The position numbers were made by a program, and so were the translations under genes. From assembly GCA_963828825.1 (NCBI GenBank), contig CAWHGF010000007.1:868001-932000 (forward strand): a stretch of 64,000 nt of DNA. Reading direction: 5' to 3'. The notes under the pieces are model-generated. The model made no database searches, was not told the origin of the DNA, and saw nothing but the letters and a program-made list of their open reading frames with translations. Below, piece by piece: positions 34,995 through 43,442 of the stretch. Position 1 is the first letter of the stretch; every line of letters begins with the position of its first letter. The stretch comes from Bog-473 sp963828825 (lineage in GTDB: Bacteria; Actinomycetota; Acidimicrobiia; Acidimicrobiales; RAAP-2).

Positions 34995-35180
34995 GTCTGA
35001 TTGGGCAGAGGGACGACATGCCGAACCTTGTCCGCTGTGGCGGAGGGCGGCGGCCACACAGAGGCAACGACCCCACGCGTGACAGTGTGGGCAGGGGCGA
35101 CGGCCGAGCGTCCGAATATCCTCGAGTTCCCGCCGATCGACGCCGATCGCGTGCGCCTGGTTCGGGGGGCCCAGACCCAA

Positions 35181-35186
35181 TATCAT
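35181..35186 (+). promoter_or_regulatory. -10 element TATCAT, leaderless start
   Basis: TATCAT ends 6 bases before GTG 35193, placing the predicted +1 on the start codon of the copper chaperone gene. Confidence 0.5.
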
Positions 35187-35192
35187 GAGAGG

Positions 35193-35447
35193 GTGACCAC
35201 GTCAGGACCTTCGGGCACGGCTGGTGCCCAAGTTGCCGTTGCCCAGCTCACGGTGGAGGGCATGCATTGTGCTTCGTGCGTCGCGCTCATTGAGGAGACG
35301 CTCACCGAGCGCGAGGGCGTGACCGCAGCCTTGGTCGACCTCGATTCGGCACGCGCCGTGATCGAGTACGACCCGTCCACGCTTGACGTGGAGCAGATCC
35401 GTGCCGCTATCGCCGAGGCCGGGTACGCCGCTTCTCCAGTGAGCTAG
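35193..35447 (+). CDS. HMA-domain copper chaperone (CopZ-like)
   Basis: Small soluble heavy-metal-associated domain protein (84 aa). The metal site GMHCASC lies in LTVEGMHCASCVALIEETL, and the beta-alpha-beta fold ends at IAEAGYAASPVS. It should bind Cu(I) with two cysteines and pass it to the ATPase encoded 8 bases downstream, which has a matching HMA domain. GTG 35193 is chosen from the -10 spacing and the domain boundary; the frame is open further upstream without domain content. Confidence 0.88.
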   Translation: MTTSGPSGTAGAQVAVAQLTVEGMHCASCVALIEETLTEREGVTAALVDLDSARAVIEYDPSTLDVEQIRAAIAEAGYAASPVS

Positions 35448-35455
35448 CAGGCCCG

Positions 35456-38134
35456 ATGCTCACAGCCGACTCAGGGGCAACGTCGCTTCTCGAGCAAGAC
35501 GGGCCTTCAGTCGCCACCGCCGAGCTCGAGGTGGGCGGGATGCACTGTAGTGCTTGTGCAACGCGCATCCAACGGGCGCTCGGGCGCCTGCCCGCCGTCG
35601 CGAGCGCCTCGGTCAATCTCGCCACCACACGGGCCTATGTCGCCTACGATCCGGCGCGGCTCGATCCCGAAGGCCTGTGCCGTGCGGTCAGCGAGACGGG
35701 CTACACCGCGACGCCCATCGTGCGCGGCCGCTCTGTTGAAGCCAATCGGGATCCCGACCACTGGGATCTGCGCGTCATCGTCTCGTGGCCACTATCTGTA
35801 CTGGCCCTGCTGGTCGCGTTGGCCGGACCCGAGTCGGCGACAGCTGGATGGACCGTCCTTCTTCTCGCTCTCGTCGTGGAGATCGTCGGCGGCTGGCCGT
35901 TCTTGAGGGACAGCGCTCGGCTGCTGCGCCACGGCGCGACCAGCATGGACACGCTCATCGCGCTGGGGACGTTGGCCGCGTTGGGAGTCAGTGCCGTCGA
36001 GGCCGTCGCCCTCGGCGGCCGCCACGTCCACCTCGGTGGTGGGGGCGCCTTCGCGGCCAGGTTGCATGGGGTGATGGCCCCGCTGATCGTGTCCGTGCTC
36101 GCCACCGGCCGGGCCATCGAAATGCGGGCGCGCGCCCGGGCGGCCGATGCCTTGCACTCCCTGCTCTCGCTGCGACCACCAAGGGCGCGGGTGGTCGTGA
36201 ACATCGACGACGAGGAAGGGGTGTTGGTTCCCCCGGAGAGCCTTCCGGTCGGGGCCCTCATGCGAGTCCGACCGGGCGAAGCCATCCCGCTCGACGGCAC
36301 CGTTGTTTCCGGTTGGTCGCCGGTCGACGAGTCGATGCTCAGCGGAGAGCCATTGCCGGTCGATCGCGGGCCCGGGAGCTCTGTGACCGGTGGAACGCGG
36401 AACGGGAACGGGATCCTGGTCGTCACGGTCGCAACCGTGGCTGACGAATCGGTCCTGGCCCATCTGCAGAACCTGGTGGAGGAGGCCCAGAGAGACAGGG
36501 CACCGTTGCAGCGGATCGCCGATCGGATCAGCAGCGTGTTCGTCCCGGCGGTGCTCATCGGAGCGGTCGTGACGTTCCTCACCTGGTGGCTCGCCGTGGG
36601 CGACTTCGGGCGAGCCCTGCTCAGCAGCCTGGCCGTCCTTCTCGTGGCCTGTCCCTGTGCGATGGGCCTCGCCGCGCCGGTCGCCATGATGGTCGGCTGC
36701 GGGAGGGCCGCAGCCCTCGGGATCTTCATCCGTAGCGGCGACGTTCTCGAGCGGATGGCCAAGATCGATGGGGTGGTCTTCGACAAGACCGGCACCCTCA
36801 CGGAACGACACGCAGAAGTGACCAGTGTGGTTGCGTTGCCTCGGTACTCGGCCGAAGAGGTGCTGACGCTCGCGGCGGCAGTCGAAGCCGAGAGTCAACA
36901 TCCGATTGCCCTCGCCGTCATGGCGGGCAGGGGCGCATCAGGCTTCCGCGCCACTGACGTCCGATCTCTGCCGGGGGTCGGCGTCGTCGGGACACTGGAC
37001 GGCCACGAGATCAAGGTGAGTCGGGTGGTGCTGTCACGGCTGCCGGAATCGATCTCCGCCGCCGTGACGGAGCGCTACCTCCGTGGCGAGACGGTCGTGG
37101 CCGTCGAGCGCGATGGTGACGTTGTCGGGGCGATCGCGGTGGCGACACCCCTGCGGCCCGAGGCGATCCCGGCCGTGGCCCACCTCCGTGAACTCGGACT
37201 GTCCACGTCCATCCTCAGCGGAGACAGCGACCCCGCGGTGCAGACGGTCGCCAGGGAGCTCGGGATCACGTCGGCCCGGAGCAACCTGAGTCCGGCGGAG
37301 AAGGTCGCCGCCCTCACGTCCATGCGTGAGGGCCACCGAAAACTGCTCATGGTGGGTGACGGCATCAACGACGCCCCGGCTCTCGCCGCGGCGGACGTGG
37401 GATGTGCCATCGGCAGCGGGTCGGAGGCGGCTCTGGCCAACAGCGACATCGCCCTCCTCGGCAACGACCTCCAGGGAGTGCCAGCGGCCGTCGGCGTGGC
37501 CGAATCGACCTACTCAGTCATCCTGCAGAACTTCGGGTGGGCCATGGGCTACAACGTCTCGGCGTTGCCTCTCGCTGCGTTCGGACTCCTCGACCCGCTG
37601 GTGGCGGCGATCGCCATGGGTCTCTCCAGCCTGCTCGTCGTCCTCAACAGCCTGCGACTGACGCGGTTGGGTCGATCGGGGCTCTCGAACATCCACGTAT
37701 CCGGGTTGATGAAAGGCCGACGAGGCGTCGTCGCGTCGGTATTGCTTCCTGTCGTCCTCTTCGCCGGTCTCACGGTCGTCAGCGAGTTGATCTCTCCCGC
37801 CAGAGGCCAGTCCCTCCTTCCGGAACTCCCTTCGATCACGACCGTCGCGCTGCCACATGGAGGTTCAGTCGAGATGTATCTCGACCCCGGCGCCGTGGGT
37901 ATCAATCAGTTCCATATCATCTTCAGCGGATCGGCGGCGGATCTGGCTACCGTGAAGCCCCTGGTGACCGCCAGCGTCGCCGGCGGAGCAACTCAGAACC
38001 TCAGGCAGCTCCGCGTGTCGGCCGGCCACTACACCGAGTTCGTGCTGTTGCAGCCGGGGCGGTCGACGTTCCATGTGGTGGCCACATTCGGATCCACCCC
38101 GGTGTCGTTCGACTTCAGTCGGACGCTGCCATAA
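35456..38134 (+). CDS. copA: Cu(I)-exporting P1B-type ATPase with C-terminal extension
   Basis: Copper-exporting P-type ATPase (892 aa). It has an N-terminal HMA domain with GMHCSAC (about residues 28-34), an actuator loop with SGEPLP, the membrane CPC motif (ACPCAMGLAAP, about 398), phosphorylated D in DKTGTLT (about 443), SQHPIA, and GDGINDAPAL (about 634). YN...P and MGLSS in the last helices are the Cu(I) (P1B-1) signature. Beyond the normal end it has an extra membrane helix (VASVLLPVVLFAGLTVV) and about 110 extracytoplasmic residues with VEMYLDPGAVGINQFHIIFSG, resembling the domain found at the C-terminus of some CopC/CopD fusions. That fusion is unusual. It is probably co-transcribed with the HMA chaperone. 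Confidence 0.92.
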   Translation: MLTADSGATSLLEQDGPSVATAELEVGGMHCSACATRIQRALGRLPAVASASVNLATTRAYVAYDPARLDPEGLCRAVSETGYTATPIVRGRSVEANRDPDHWDLRVIVSWPLSVLALLVALAGPESATAGWTVLLLALVVEIVGGWPFLRDSARLLRHGATSMDTLIALGTLAALGVSAVEAVALGGRHVHLGGGGAFAARLHGVMAPLIVSVLATGRAIEMRARARAADALHSLLSLRPPRARVVVNIDDEEGVLVPPESLPVGALMRVRPGEAIPLDGTVVSGWSPVDESMLSGEPLPVDRGPGSSVTGGTRNGNGILVVTVATVADESVLAHLQNLVEEAQRDRAPLQRIADRISSVFVPAVLIGAVVTFLTWWLAVGDFGRALLSSLAVLLVACPCAMGLAAPVAMMVGCGRAAALGIFIRSGDVLERMAKIDGVVFDKTGTLTERHAEVTSVVALPRYSAEEVLTLAAAVEAESQHPIALAVMAGRGASGFRATDVRSLPGVGVVGTLDGHEIKVSRVVLSRLPESISAAVTERYLRGETVVAVERDGDVVGAIAVATPLRPEAIPAVAHLRELGLSTSILSGDSDPAVQTVARELGITSARSNLSPAEKVAALTSMREGHRKLLMVGDGINDAPALAAADVGCAIGSGSEAALANSDIALLGNDLQGVPAAVGVAESTYSVILQNFGWAMGYNVSALPLAAFGLLDPLVAAIAMGLSSLLVVLNSLRLTRLGRSGLSNIHVSGLMKGRRGVVASVLLPVVLFAGLTVVSELISPARGQSLLPELPSITTVALPHGGSVEMYLDPGAVGINQFHIIFSGSAADLATVKPLVTASVAGGATQNLRQLRVSAGHYTEFVLLQPGRSTFHVVATFGSTPVSFDFSRTLP

Positions 38135-38405
38135 GACACATCTTGAGGGTTCCCCGCGAATACGACTTCGCACCATGGCCAATGAAAGTGACTTTGCCTC
38201 TCACGACTGCCAGCCGGAACGCACGAACGACGGGCTCGGTTGCGATCAAAATGCCGGTGGTGCCGCTGAGCTGGATCCCCCGCCGCTGACCTCACTTACT
38301 GACGAGTACTGACGAGCGGAGGACGTCCGTGTTGGGCGACCATGAGCGTCCAGCTCGCGTCGACCTTCACGCCGAGAAGCGCCGCCCGACTCCTGCCTGC
38401 ACCAG

Positions 38406-38969
38406 CTAGCGCTTGGACCCGACCTTTGCCTTGACGACCTTCCCCTTGGGCGAGAGCACGTACCAGACGCCGCCCAGACTGTTCAGGCCCTGACCCGTCG
38501 CCTCGCCGGGCGCGGTGTCGACGTCCCAAAGGTAGAGCGGCCAGCCGTTGTACGTCACCTGCAGACCCCCATCCTTTCGCGGGGTGGTCCCGAGGAGTGC
38601 GACCTCGGCCCGGCCGGCCCCCACCGGGACGGTCACTCCGGTCGGCAGCCGGAGTGGCGGCCACGCCGCTGCGCATTTCTTGTAACAAGTAGACCGCCCC
38701 CGCTGGTGGTCGGGCACGAACATGTACAGGGTCAGGCCCTGCCCGTTGACCAGGACGGTGCCCAGCCCGGGCACGGTGCCGGTCATCACCTCGTAGTACG
38801 AGGACGTGCCCGCGGCCGCCTGCTGGCCGCCCGAGCCGGTCGTGGTGCTGGCAGCCGCGGATGCCGCAGTGTCGCTCCCGAGGCCGAGGGGCACGGCCAG
38901 GAGACTCACCGCTCCCAGCACGAAAGGCACCGACCACCGCATCGCCTTTGCCCATCCGCGCGTCCCCAT
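38406..38969 (-). CDS. Secreted PF03640-type repeat protein (COG4315)
   Basis: Exported protein of 187 aa with a signal peptide (MRWSVPFVLGAVSLLAVPLG) and two copies of the secreted lipoprotein repeat: GQGLTLYMFVPDHQRGRSTCYKKCAAAWPPL and GWPLYLWDVD, matching the Yx(F/W/Y)xxD pattern. Function of the family is unknown; members are often near heme or copper genes. The mature N-terminus lacks a lipobox cysteine. ATG 38969 has an excellent ribosome site (GGAGGGGAGG). It is convergent with copA across 271 bases that hold only a short ACTGACGAGT repeat near 38300. Confidence 0.82.
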   Translation of the reverse strand: MGTRGWAKAMRWSVPFVLGAVSLLAVPLGLGSDTAASAAASTTTGSGGQQAAAGTSSYYEVMTGTVPGLGTVLVNGQGLTLYMFVPDHQRGRSTCYKKCAAAWPPLRLPTGVTVPVGAGRAEVALLGTTPRKDGGLQVTYNGWPLYLWDVDTAPGEATGQGLNSLGGVWYVLSPKGKVVKAKVGSKR

Positions 38970-39049
38970 GGCCTCCCCTCCTCCTGCTCGGTCGCAGACA
39001 AGATAGCGGGTGCCGTACGGCCCGACCCTGCACCTTCTGGAACGGCTGC

Positions 39050-39055
39050 TACCCT
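39050..39055 (+). promoter_or_regulatory. -10 element TACCCT, leaderless start
   Basis: TACCCT ends 7 bases before GTG 39063 with no ribosome-binding site. Confidence 0.5.
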
Positions 39056-39062
39056 CCACAGC

Positions 39063-39602
39063 GTGCGTCGGCTGATGTTGAGCGTCGCCCTCGTCCCGCT
39101 GGTCCTGCTGGCCTCGGCATACGGATCGGGCAGTCCCACGGCCACCGCGACGACGGACGTGCGACCACTGCCGGCCGGCCGGCTACCCTCCTCTATCGCG
39201 TTGATGGTCTGCCAGCACAAGGTTCACGGTGAGATCAACGAGGTGCTCGGGGTCGCGGCGACGGTCAGCGGGCGCACCTGGGTCGATCACAAGTACTCAT
39301 GCCGCTACGGCTACCCGAACGGGTCGTTCGAGCTGTCGGTGAAGGAGCTCTCGAGTTGGTCCCAGACCCTCGATTACTTCCACGGGCTGGGAACCCAATT
39401 GGGCGAAGCCCAGACACTGGCCGGCCTGGGCCAAGGCGCGTTCCGCACGTCCGGCGGTGACGTGGTGGTGCGGAAGGACTGGAAGGTCCTGCTGGTGAAC
39501 GTCGCGGGCTTGCCATCCCAATTCGGCGTTCCTCCCACTGGGGCGACGGACGTGGCCTATACGGTGGCCGACGTGATCCTGGGATGTTGGGCCGGCGACT
39601 GA
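39063..39602 (+). CDS. Exported protein with altered lipobox
   Basis: Secreted protein of 179 aa, no family recognised. The signal peptide (LMLSVALVPLVLLASA) ends in LASAYGSG, where a lipoprotein would have LASACGSG; the codon at 39120-39122 is TAC where TGC would restore the lipobox. The mature part has CQHKVHGEINEVLG, DHKYSCRYGYPNGSFELSVKE and a C-terminal ILGCWAGD, the three cysteines allowing a disulfide. The GTG start has a -10 hexamer at leaderless spacing. It is divergent from the PF03640 gene and convergent with the PHM-like gene (13-base gap). Confidence 0.7.
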   Translation: MRRLMLSVALVPLVLLASAYGSGSPTATATTDVRPLPAGRLPSSIALMVCQHKVHGEINEVLGVAATVSGRTWVDHKYSCRYGYPNGSFELSVKELSSWSQTLDYFHGLGTQLGEAQTLAGLGQGAFRTSGGDVVVRKDWKVLLVNVAGLPSQFGVPPTGATDVAYTVADVILGCWAGD

Positions 39603-39615
39603 GGTCGTGCGCCGA

Positions 39616-40815
39616 TCAGACCGAGGGCGAGAACGCGTGCGACAGAGCTACCGACTCGGCTTCGGAAGTGGGCGGTGTCGTGAAGACCAGACCGAGGCAC
39701 ATCTCGTCCGTGGAACCATCCCCCCACGTCACGAAGTGGGACGGCACCTTGCGCAGAATCGGGAGCTCCTGTTGGAGTTGCGGGTTGTAGGTGCACGTGA
39801 TCCCGATCTTGTCGCCCGGGGTGATCGGGACGGGCTGTGACAACACATAGCCGTGCTGGTAGTGAAAGTCGTAGTTCGTCACGTTGAGCAGGGTCTTCTG
39901 GGTGGGCGTTCCAGGATTCAGGACGAACTTCATGCCCACGCCGAGAAGATGCATGTGTGGCGCGAGCTCGACAATGTTGCCGGAGGTGTACATCGGCCAT
40001 GTGCAGGTCGTGGTGTCACCCGCGGGCGGATCCGACGCACTCCTCCCGCAAAGCGCCTCGAGCCCGTCGACCAACGCCTCCTGCCCCGACCCGAATCGCT
40101 GACCGACGCTGGCCAGTTCGGCCGCCCGGCTGCACATCGGCCCGGTGACCCCCGCGGCACACGGGATGTCGGGGGGCGCAGCCACGAGGTCGAGGCGCAG
40201 CGGTCGGAGCGGCGTGCTCGCCGGCACCGTTGTGAGGGTCAGCTTGGAGCGGACGGGCTTGTCGCCAACCAGCATGTTGTAGTGCTCCTGCATGATCACC
40301 AGGGTGCCCGCAGGCATCGGCGCGCCCGTACCGGCCGGCTCCTTCGACAAGTCGTGTCCCGGCCCCCATGCGGTGAGCCAAGGCGTGCCCCCGTTCAAGG
40401 ACCCCCCGGCCCCACGTCCGCTGAGCCCGGACTCACCGAAGCAAGTCCACCCTTTGCCGCCATCGTTCTGGGCCTCAGCCTCAGCCGCCAGATCCGGAGG
40501 CACGGCGTAGGTGATCTCGTGGTGTACCTCAGGGCTGTTGGGATGGAAGTCGATGGCAGTGATGAACGCGTTGTGCGTGATGTGAGGGTTGAGAAGGGTG
40601 CAGTGGTAGTCGTCGGTGCCCCCGCCGGGGGGTGCTTTCGGCTTGTAGGGAGTCGGTGCATTCAAGACGATGGTGGTCGTTTTCGGGCCGGAATGCGTCG
40701 CCGTCGCACCAGCCACAGAACCGGCGCTGATCACAGCCACCGTGACCATCACCAACGCGGCGAGTGCCCTCGGTACCACTGCGGCCCCCAGAGCCCGGAA
40801 TCGGTGCCTCCCCAC
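39616..40815 (-). CDS. Secreted PHM-like copper type II monooxygenase (second copy)
   Basis: Paralogue of the enzyme encoded at 29842-30963 (399 aa). The signal peptide is ALAALVMVTVAVISAGSVAGA. Copper ligands correspond one for one: HH in SPEVHHEITYAVPP, H in MQEHYNML, the two H in APHMHLLGVG, and M in WGDGSTDEMC; DDYHCTLLNP is also kept. In PHM/DBM enzymes these bind two separated coppers that hydroxylate a C-H bond using O2 and a reductant. Bacterial members are poorly characterised. The -10 TAGCCT upstream places +1 exactly on GTG 40815. Confidence 0.85.
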   Translation of the reverse strand: MGRHRFRALGAAVVPRALAALVMVTVAVISAGSVAGATATHSGPKTTTIVLNAPTPYKPKAPPGGGTDDYHCTLLNPHITHNAFITAIDFHPNSPEVHHEITYAVPPDLAAEAEAQNDGGKGWTCFGESGLSGRGAGGSLNGGTPWLTAWGPGHDLSKEPAGTGAPMPAGTLVIMQEHYNMLVGDKPVRSKLTLTTVPASTPLRPLRLDLVAAPPDIPCAAGVTGPMCSRAAELASVGQRFGSGQEALVDGLEALCGRSASDPPAGDTTTCTWPMYTSGNIVELAPHMHLLGVGMKFVLNPGTPTQKTLLNVTNYDFHYQHGYVLSQPVPITPGDKIGITCTYNPQLQQELPILRKVPSHFVTWGDGSTDEMCLGLVFTTPPTSEAESVALSHAFSPSV

Positions 40816-40821
40816 GCATGG

Positions 40822-40827
40822 AGGCTA
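40822..40827 (-). promoter_or_regulatory. -10 element TAGCCT, leaderless start
   Basis: Minus-strand TAGCCT (40827 to 40822), 6 bases from GTG 40815, so the predicted +1 is the G of the start codon. Confidence 0.55.
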
Positions 40828-41059
40828 CCGCGCGGCGCCCGCTGGCACACGTCTGAGACCTCCTCCCGGCCTCTCCGGAGGGACCGAGCGCCTCGTACGA
40901 AGAAGATCGTGGTCTCGACACTCGATCCGGAACCGAGCGGTATCCTCAGCCGATCGCTCGGGGCAGTCGTCCACGAACGTCGTGGCTCTCAGGTCGTCTC
41001 GCTTCCATCTGGCGGATTTCCTGAGTGATCGCCGAGGTCAGAGCAACAATGGAGCGCAC

Positions 41060-42100
41060 GTGCCAGCCATGAAGGCCCTACAGGTGACCGAGCACGGACG
41101 ACCGGGCGAGGTCCTCGCCGTGCGCACCGTCGAGCGTCCCGAACCCGGACCGGGAGAGGTACGGATAGTGGTGCGCGCGGCGTCACTGAACTTCAACGAT
41201 ATCGACCGCTGTCGAGGAAAGTTGGTCTCGGTCCCCACGCCTCCACCGTTCACGCTCGGCATGGACGTGTGCGGCGTGGTCGACGCAGCCGGAGAGGGCG
41301 CCGAGTCGTGGCTGGGCCAGCGCGTCGTGGCCATCACAAAGAACGCGCTCGGCGGCATCGCCGAGTACGCCATCGCTGACGCCATCTCGGTATTCGAGGC
41401 CCCCCCCGGCTTCGACGACGCCGAGGCCGCTGCATTCCTCTTGTCCTTCCAGACATCCCACCTCGCTCTCTTCAAGAGAGGTCGTCTCCGGTCCGGCGAG
41501 ACCCTGGTCGTGCACTCCGCGGCCAGCGGGCTGGGGACCGCGGGGATCCAGCTCGGGAAGGCGGCCGGTGCCCGGGTCATCGCGGTCGCCGGAGGGCCGG
41601 AGAAGGGCGCCCTGTGCTCCTCGCTCGGCGCCGACCTGGTCATCGACCACACCACCGAGGACTTCGTCGAGGCGGTCCTGGTCGCCACCGGCGATGCCGG
41701 GGCCGACGTGGTGTACGACCTGTCCGGAGGCGACTTCGTTGAGCGCTCGTGGCGCGCCACGGCACATGGGGGCCGCTACCTGGCGGTCGGTTTCGCCGAC
41801 GACGACGCCAACGGCATGACCGGCCGACCTCTCCGCATGGCCTGCATCGGGAACATCGACATCGTGGCCGTCATGGTGGCCTGGGCGGACTCGGTCGACC
41901 CAGGCATGCGGCGCTTCGGGTTCAACCCCTTCGGGAGGGACGTGGCCGACGAGATCCATGCCGATCTCCTCCGGTTGGCCGCCGCCGGTGCGATCCGCCC
42001 CGCCGTCGGACGGCGTGTCTCCATGGAGGAGGCCGGCCGGGCGCTCGACGAACACGAGGCACGTCGTTCGGTGGGGCGTACCGTCGTGGAGGTGGGGTGA
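41060..42100 (+). CDS. Zinc-independent quinone oxidoreductase (MDR family)
   Basis: Medium-chain dehydrogenase of the NADPH:quinone reductase type (about 346 aa). It lacks the catalytic and structural zinc cysteines of true alcohol dehydrogenases and has the Rossmann motif HSAASGLGTAGIQLGKAAGA and ALGGIAEYAI. It likely reduces quinones or enones. GTG 41060 has GGAG 5 bases upstream; ATG 41069 (MKALQV) is the conventional start. Its stop overlaps the sulfotransferase start by 4 bases (GTGA), so the two form an operon. Confidence 0.88.
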   Translation: MPAMKALQVTEHGRPGEVLAVRTVERPEPGPGEVRIVVRAASLNFNDIDRCRGKLVSVPTPPPFTLGMDVCGVVDAAGEGAESWLGQRVVAITKNALGGIAEYAIADAISVFEAPPGFDDAEAAAFLLSFQTSHLALFKRGRLRSGETLVVHSAASGLGTAGIQLGKAAGARVIAVAGGPEKGALCSSLGADLVIDHTTEDFVEAVLVATGDAGADVVYDLSGGDFVERSWRATAHGGRYLAVGFADDDANGMTGRPLRMACIGNIDIVAVMVAWADSVDPGMRRFGFNPFGRDVADEIHADLLRLAAAGAIRPAVGRRVSMEEAGRALDEHEARRSVGRTVVEVG

Positions 42101-43359
42101 GCAGCGTCGAATACACCTGGCGCGACTCCGAGCTCCGCAGCCGGCCTCTCCGAGCTCTCAACTGGACGGGGGCGAAAGTGGCCCGTTTCGGTCCCGAGCT
42201 CCCCTCGCTCGCTCCTTCGTCCGTCACGGCGGCGGCCGCCAAGCTGGCCGGGTCCGACGACTTCGGGAGCGACTCCTACGAGGAGCCCCTTGGGGTCTAC
42301 CTCCGCGCCTGTAGGGAGGAGGCCCAGCTGACGACGTTCGGACGCCTGCTGATCTCCAAGATGTTGACTGGCGCGCTGGCCAACCGCATCGCTCTCCAGG
42401 ACTGGTCAAAGAAGCACCCCGAAGTGCGGGAGGGCCGTATCGAGCGCCCGTGGATCATCGTCGGGTTGCCACGGACGGGAACCAGCCTGCTCTCCATGCT
42501 GCTCGGGCTCGACCCCGTGGCCCGGCCGCTCCTCCAATGGGAGGCTGCCCACCCCGTTCCCCCCACGACACTGGAAGAAGCGGCGGAAGACCCGCGCATC
42601 GCCCGGACGGCCAAGGATCTCGACGGGCTGATGAAGCTCAACCCGCCGCTCAAGGCCATGCACCCCTTCGGTGCCACGGTGGCCGAGGAATGCGTGGCGA
42701 TCTTCATGTACGACGTGCGCGCCCTGGCCCTCGAGACCCAGGCCCACGTCCCGAGCTACGCCCGCTGGCTCGAGCGGGCCGACATGACGTCCGCGTACGC
42801 CCAACACCGGCTCGCCCTCCAGACCCTGCAGTCGCGCCAGCCGACGGAGCGCTGGATCCTCAAGACCCCCAATCACTTGTGGCACCTCGACGCCATGCTG
42901 GCCGCCTACCCCGATGCCAGGGTCATCTGGACCCACCGGGACCCCGGCCCGGTCGTCACGTCGTTGGCCAGTCTCGCCAACGCCGGCCAGCGCGTCCTGA
43001 CCAGCCGGAAGGACCCCCGCCCCACCGCCGAGGAGTGGAAGCGCAAGTGCGCGTTCGCGCTTCGCTCGGCGATGGCCTTCGACGAGATGACGGGTGACGG
43101 CTGGTGCCAGCACATCCACTACGACTCCCTGATCGCCGACCCGGTCGGCATGGTCCGCGACCTCTACCGCGGCTTCGGTGAGGAGGTGGGGTCTCTCCAT
43201 GCCAGGCGCATGCACGCCCTCCTCGAGGATCGGCCGCAAGACCTCTTCGGCAGGCACCGTTATGACCCGGCTGACTTCGGTTGGACATACCCCGGTCTGG
43301 CCACGGAGTTCAAGGACTACACCGAGCGCTACCACATCGAGAAGGCCGATCGCTCGTAG
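42097..43359 (+). CDS. PAPS-dependent sulfotransferase family protein
   Basis: Sulfotransferase (420 aa) that would move sulfate from PAPS to a small molecule or lipid. The phosphosulfate-binding loop is IIVGLPRTGTSLLSMLLG (about residues 118-135) and the 3'-phosphate site is VIWTHRDPGPVVTSLASL (about 275-292). ILKTPNHLWHLDAML is also typical of the bacterial family. Acceptor unknown. Co-translated with the oxidoreductase upstream, suggesting one pathway acting on a hydrophobic substrate such as a steroid or lipid. Confidence 0.87.
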   Translation: MSSVEYTWRDSELRSRPLRALNWTGAKVARFGPELPSLAPSSVTAAAAKLAGSDDFGSDSYEEPLGVYLRACREEAQLTTFGRLLISKMLTGALANRIALQDWSKKHPEVREGRIERPWIIVGLPRTGTSLLSMLLGLDPVARPLLQWEAAHPVPPTTLEEAAEDPRIARTAKDLDGLMKLNPPLKAMHPFGATVAEECVAIFMYDVRALALETQAHVPSYARWLERADMTSAYAQHRLALQTLQSRQPTERWILKTPNHLWHLDAMLAAYPDARVIWTHRDPGPVVTSLASLANAGQRVLTSRKDPRPTAEEWKRKCAFALRSAMAFDEMTGDGWCQHIHYDSLIADPVGMVRDLYRGFGEEVGSLHARRMHALLEDRPQDLFGRHRYDPADFGWTYPGLATEFKDYTERYHIEKADRS

Positions 43360-43442
43360 GGTCTGCGCTGAGGGTGAACTGGTTGCGCCCACTCTGAACC
43401 TTACGCTTGCGAGCCCCCGATGCCTACCGACGGCCGGACGCG

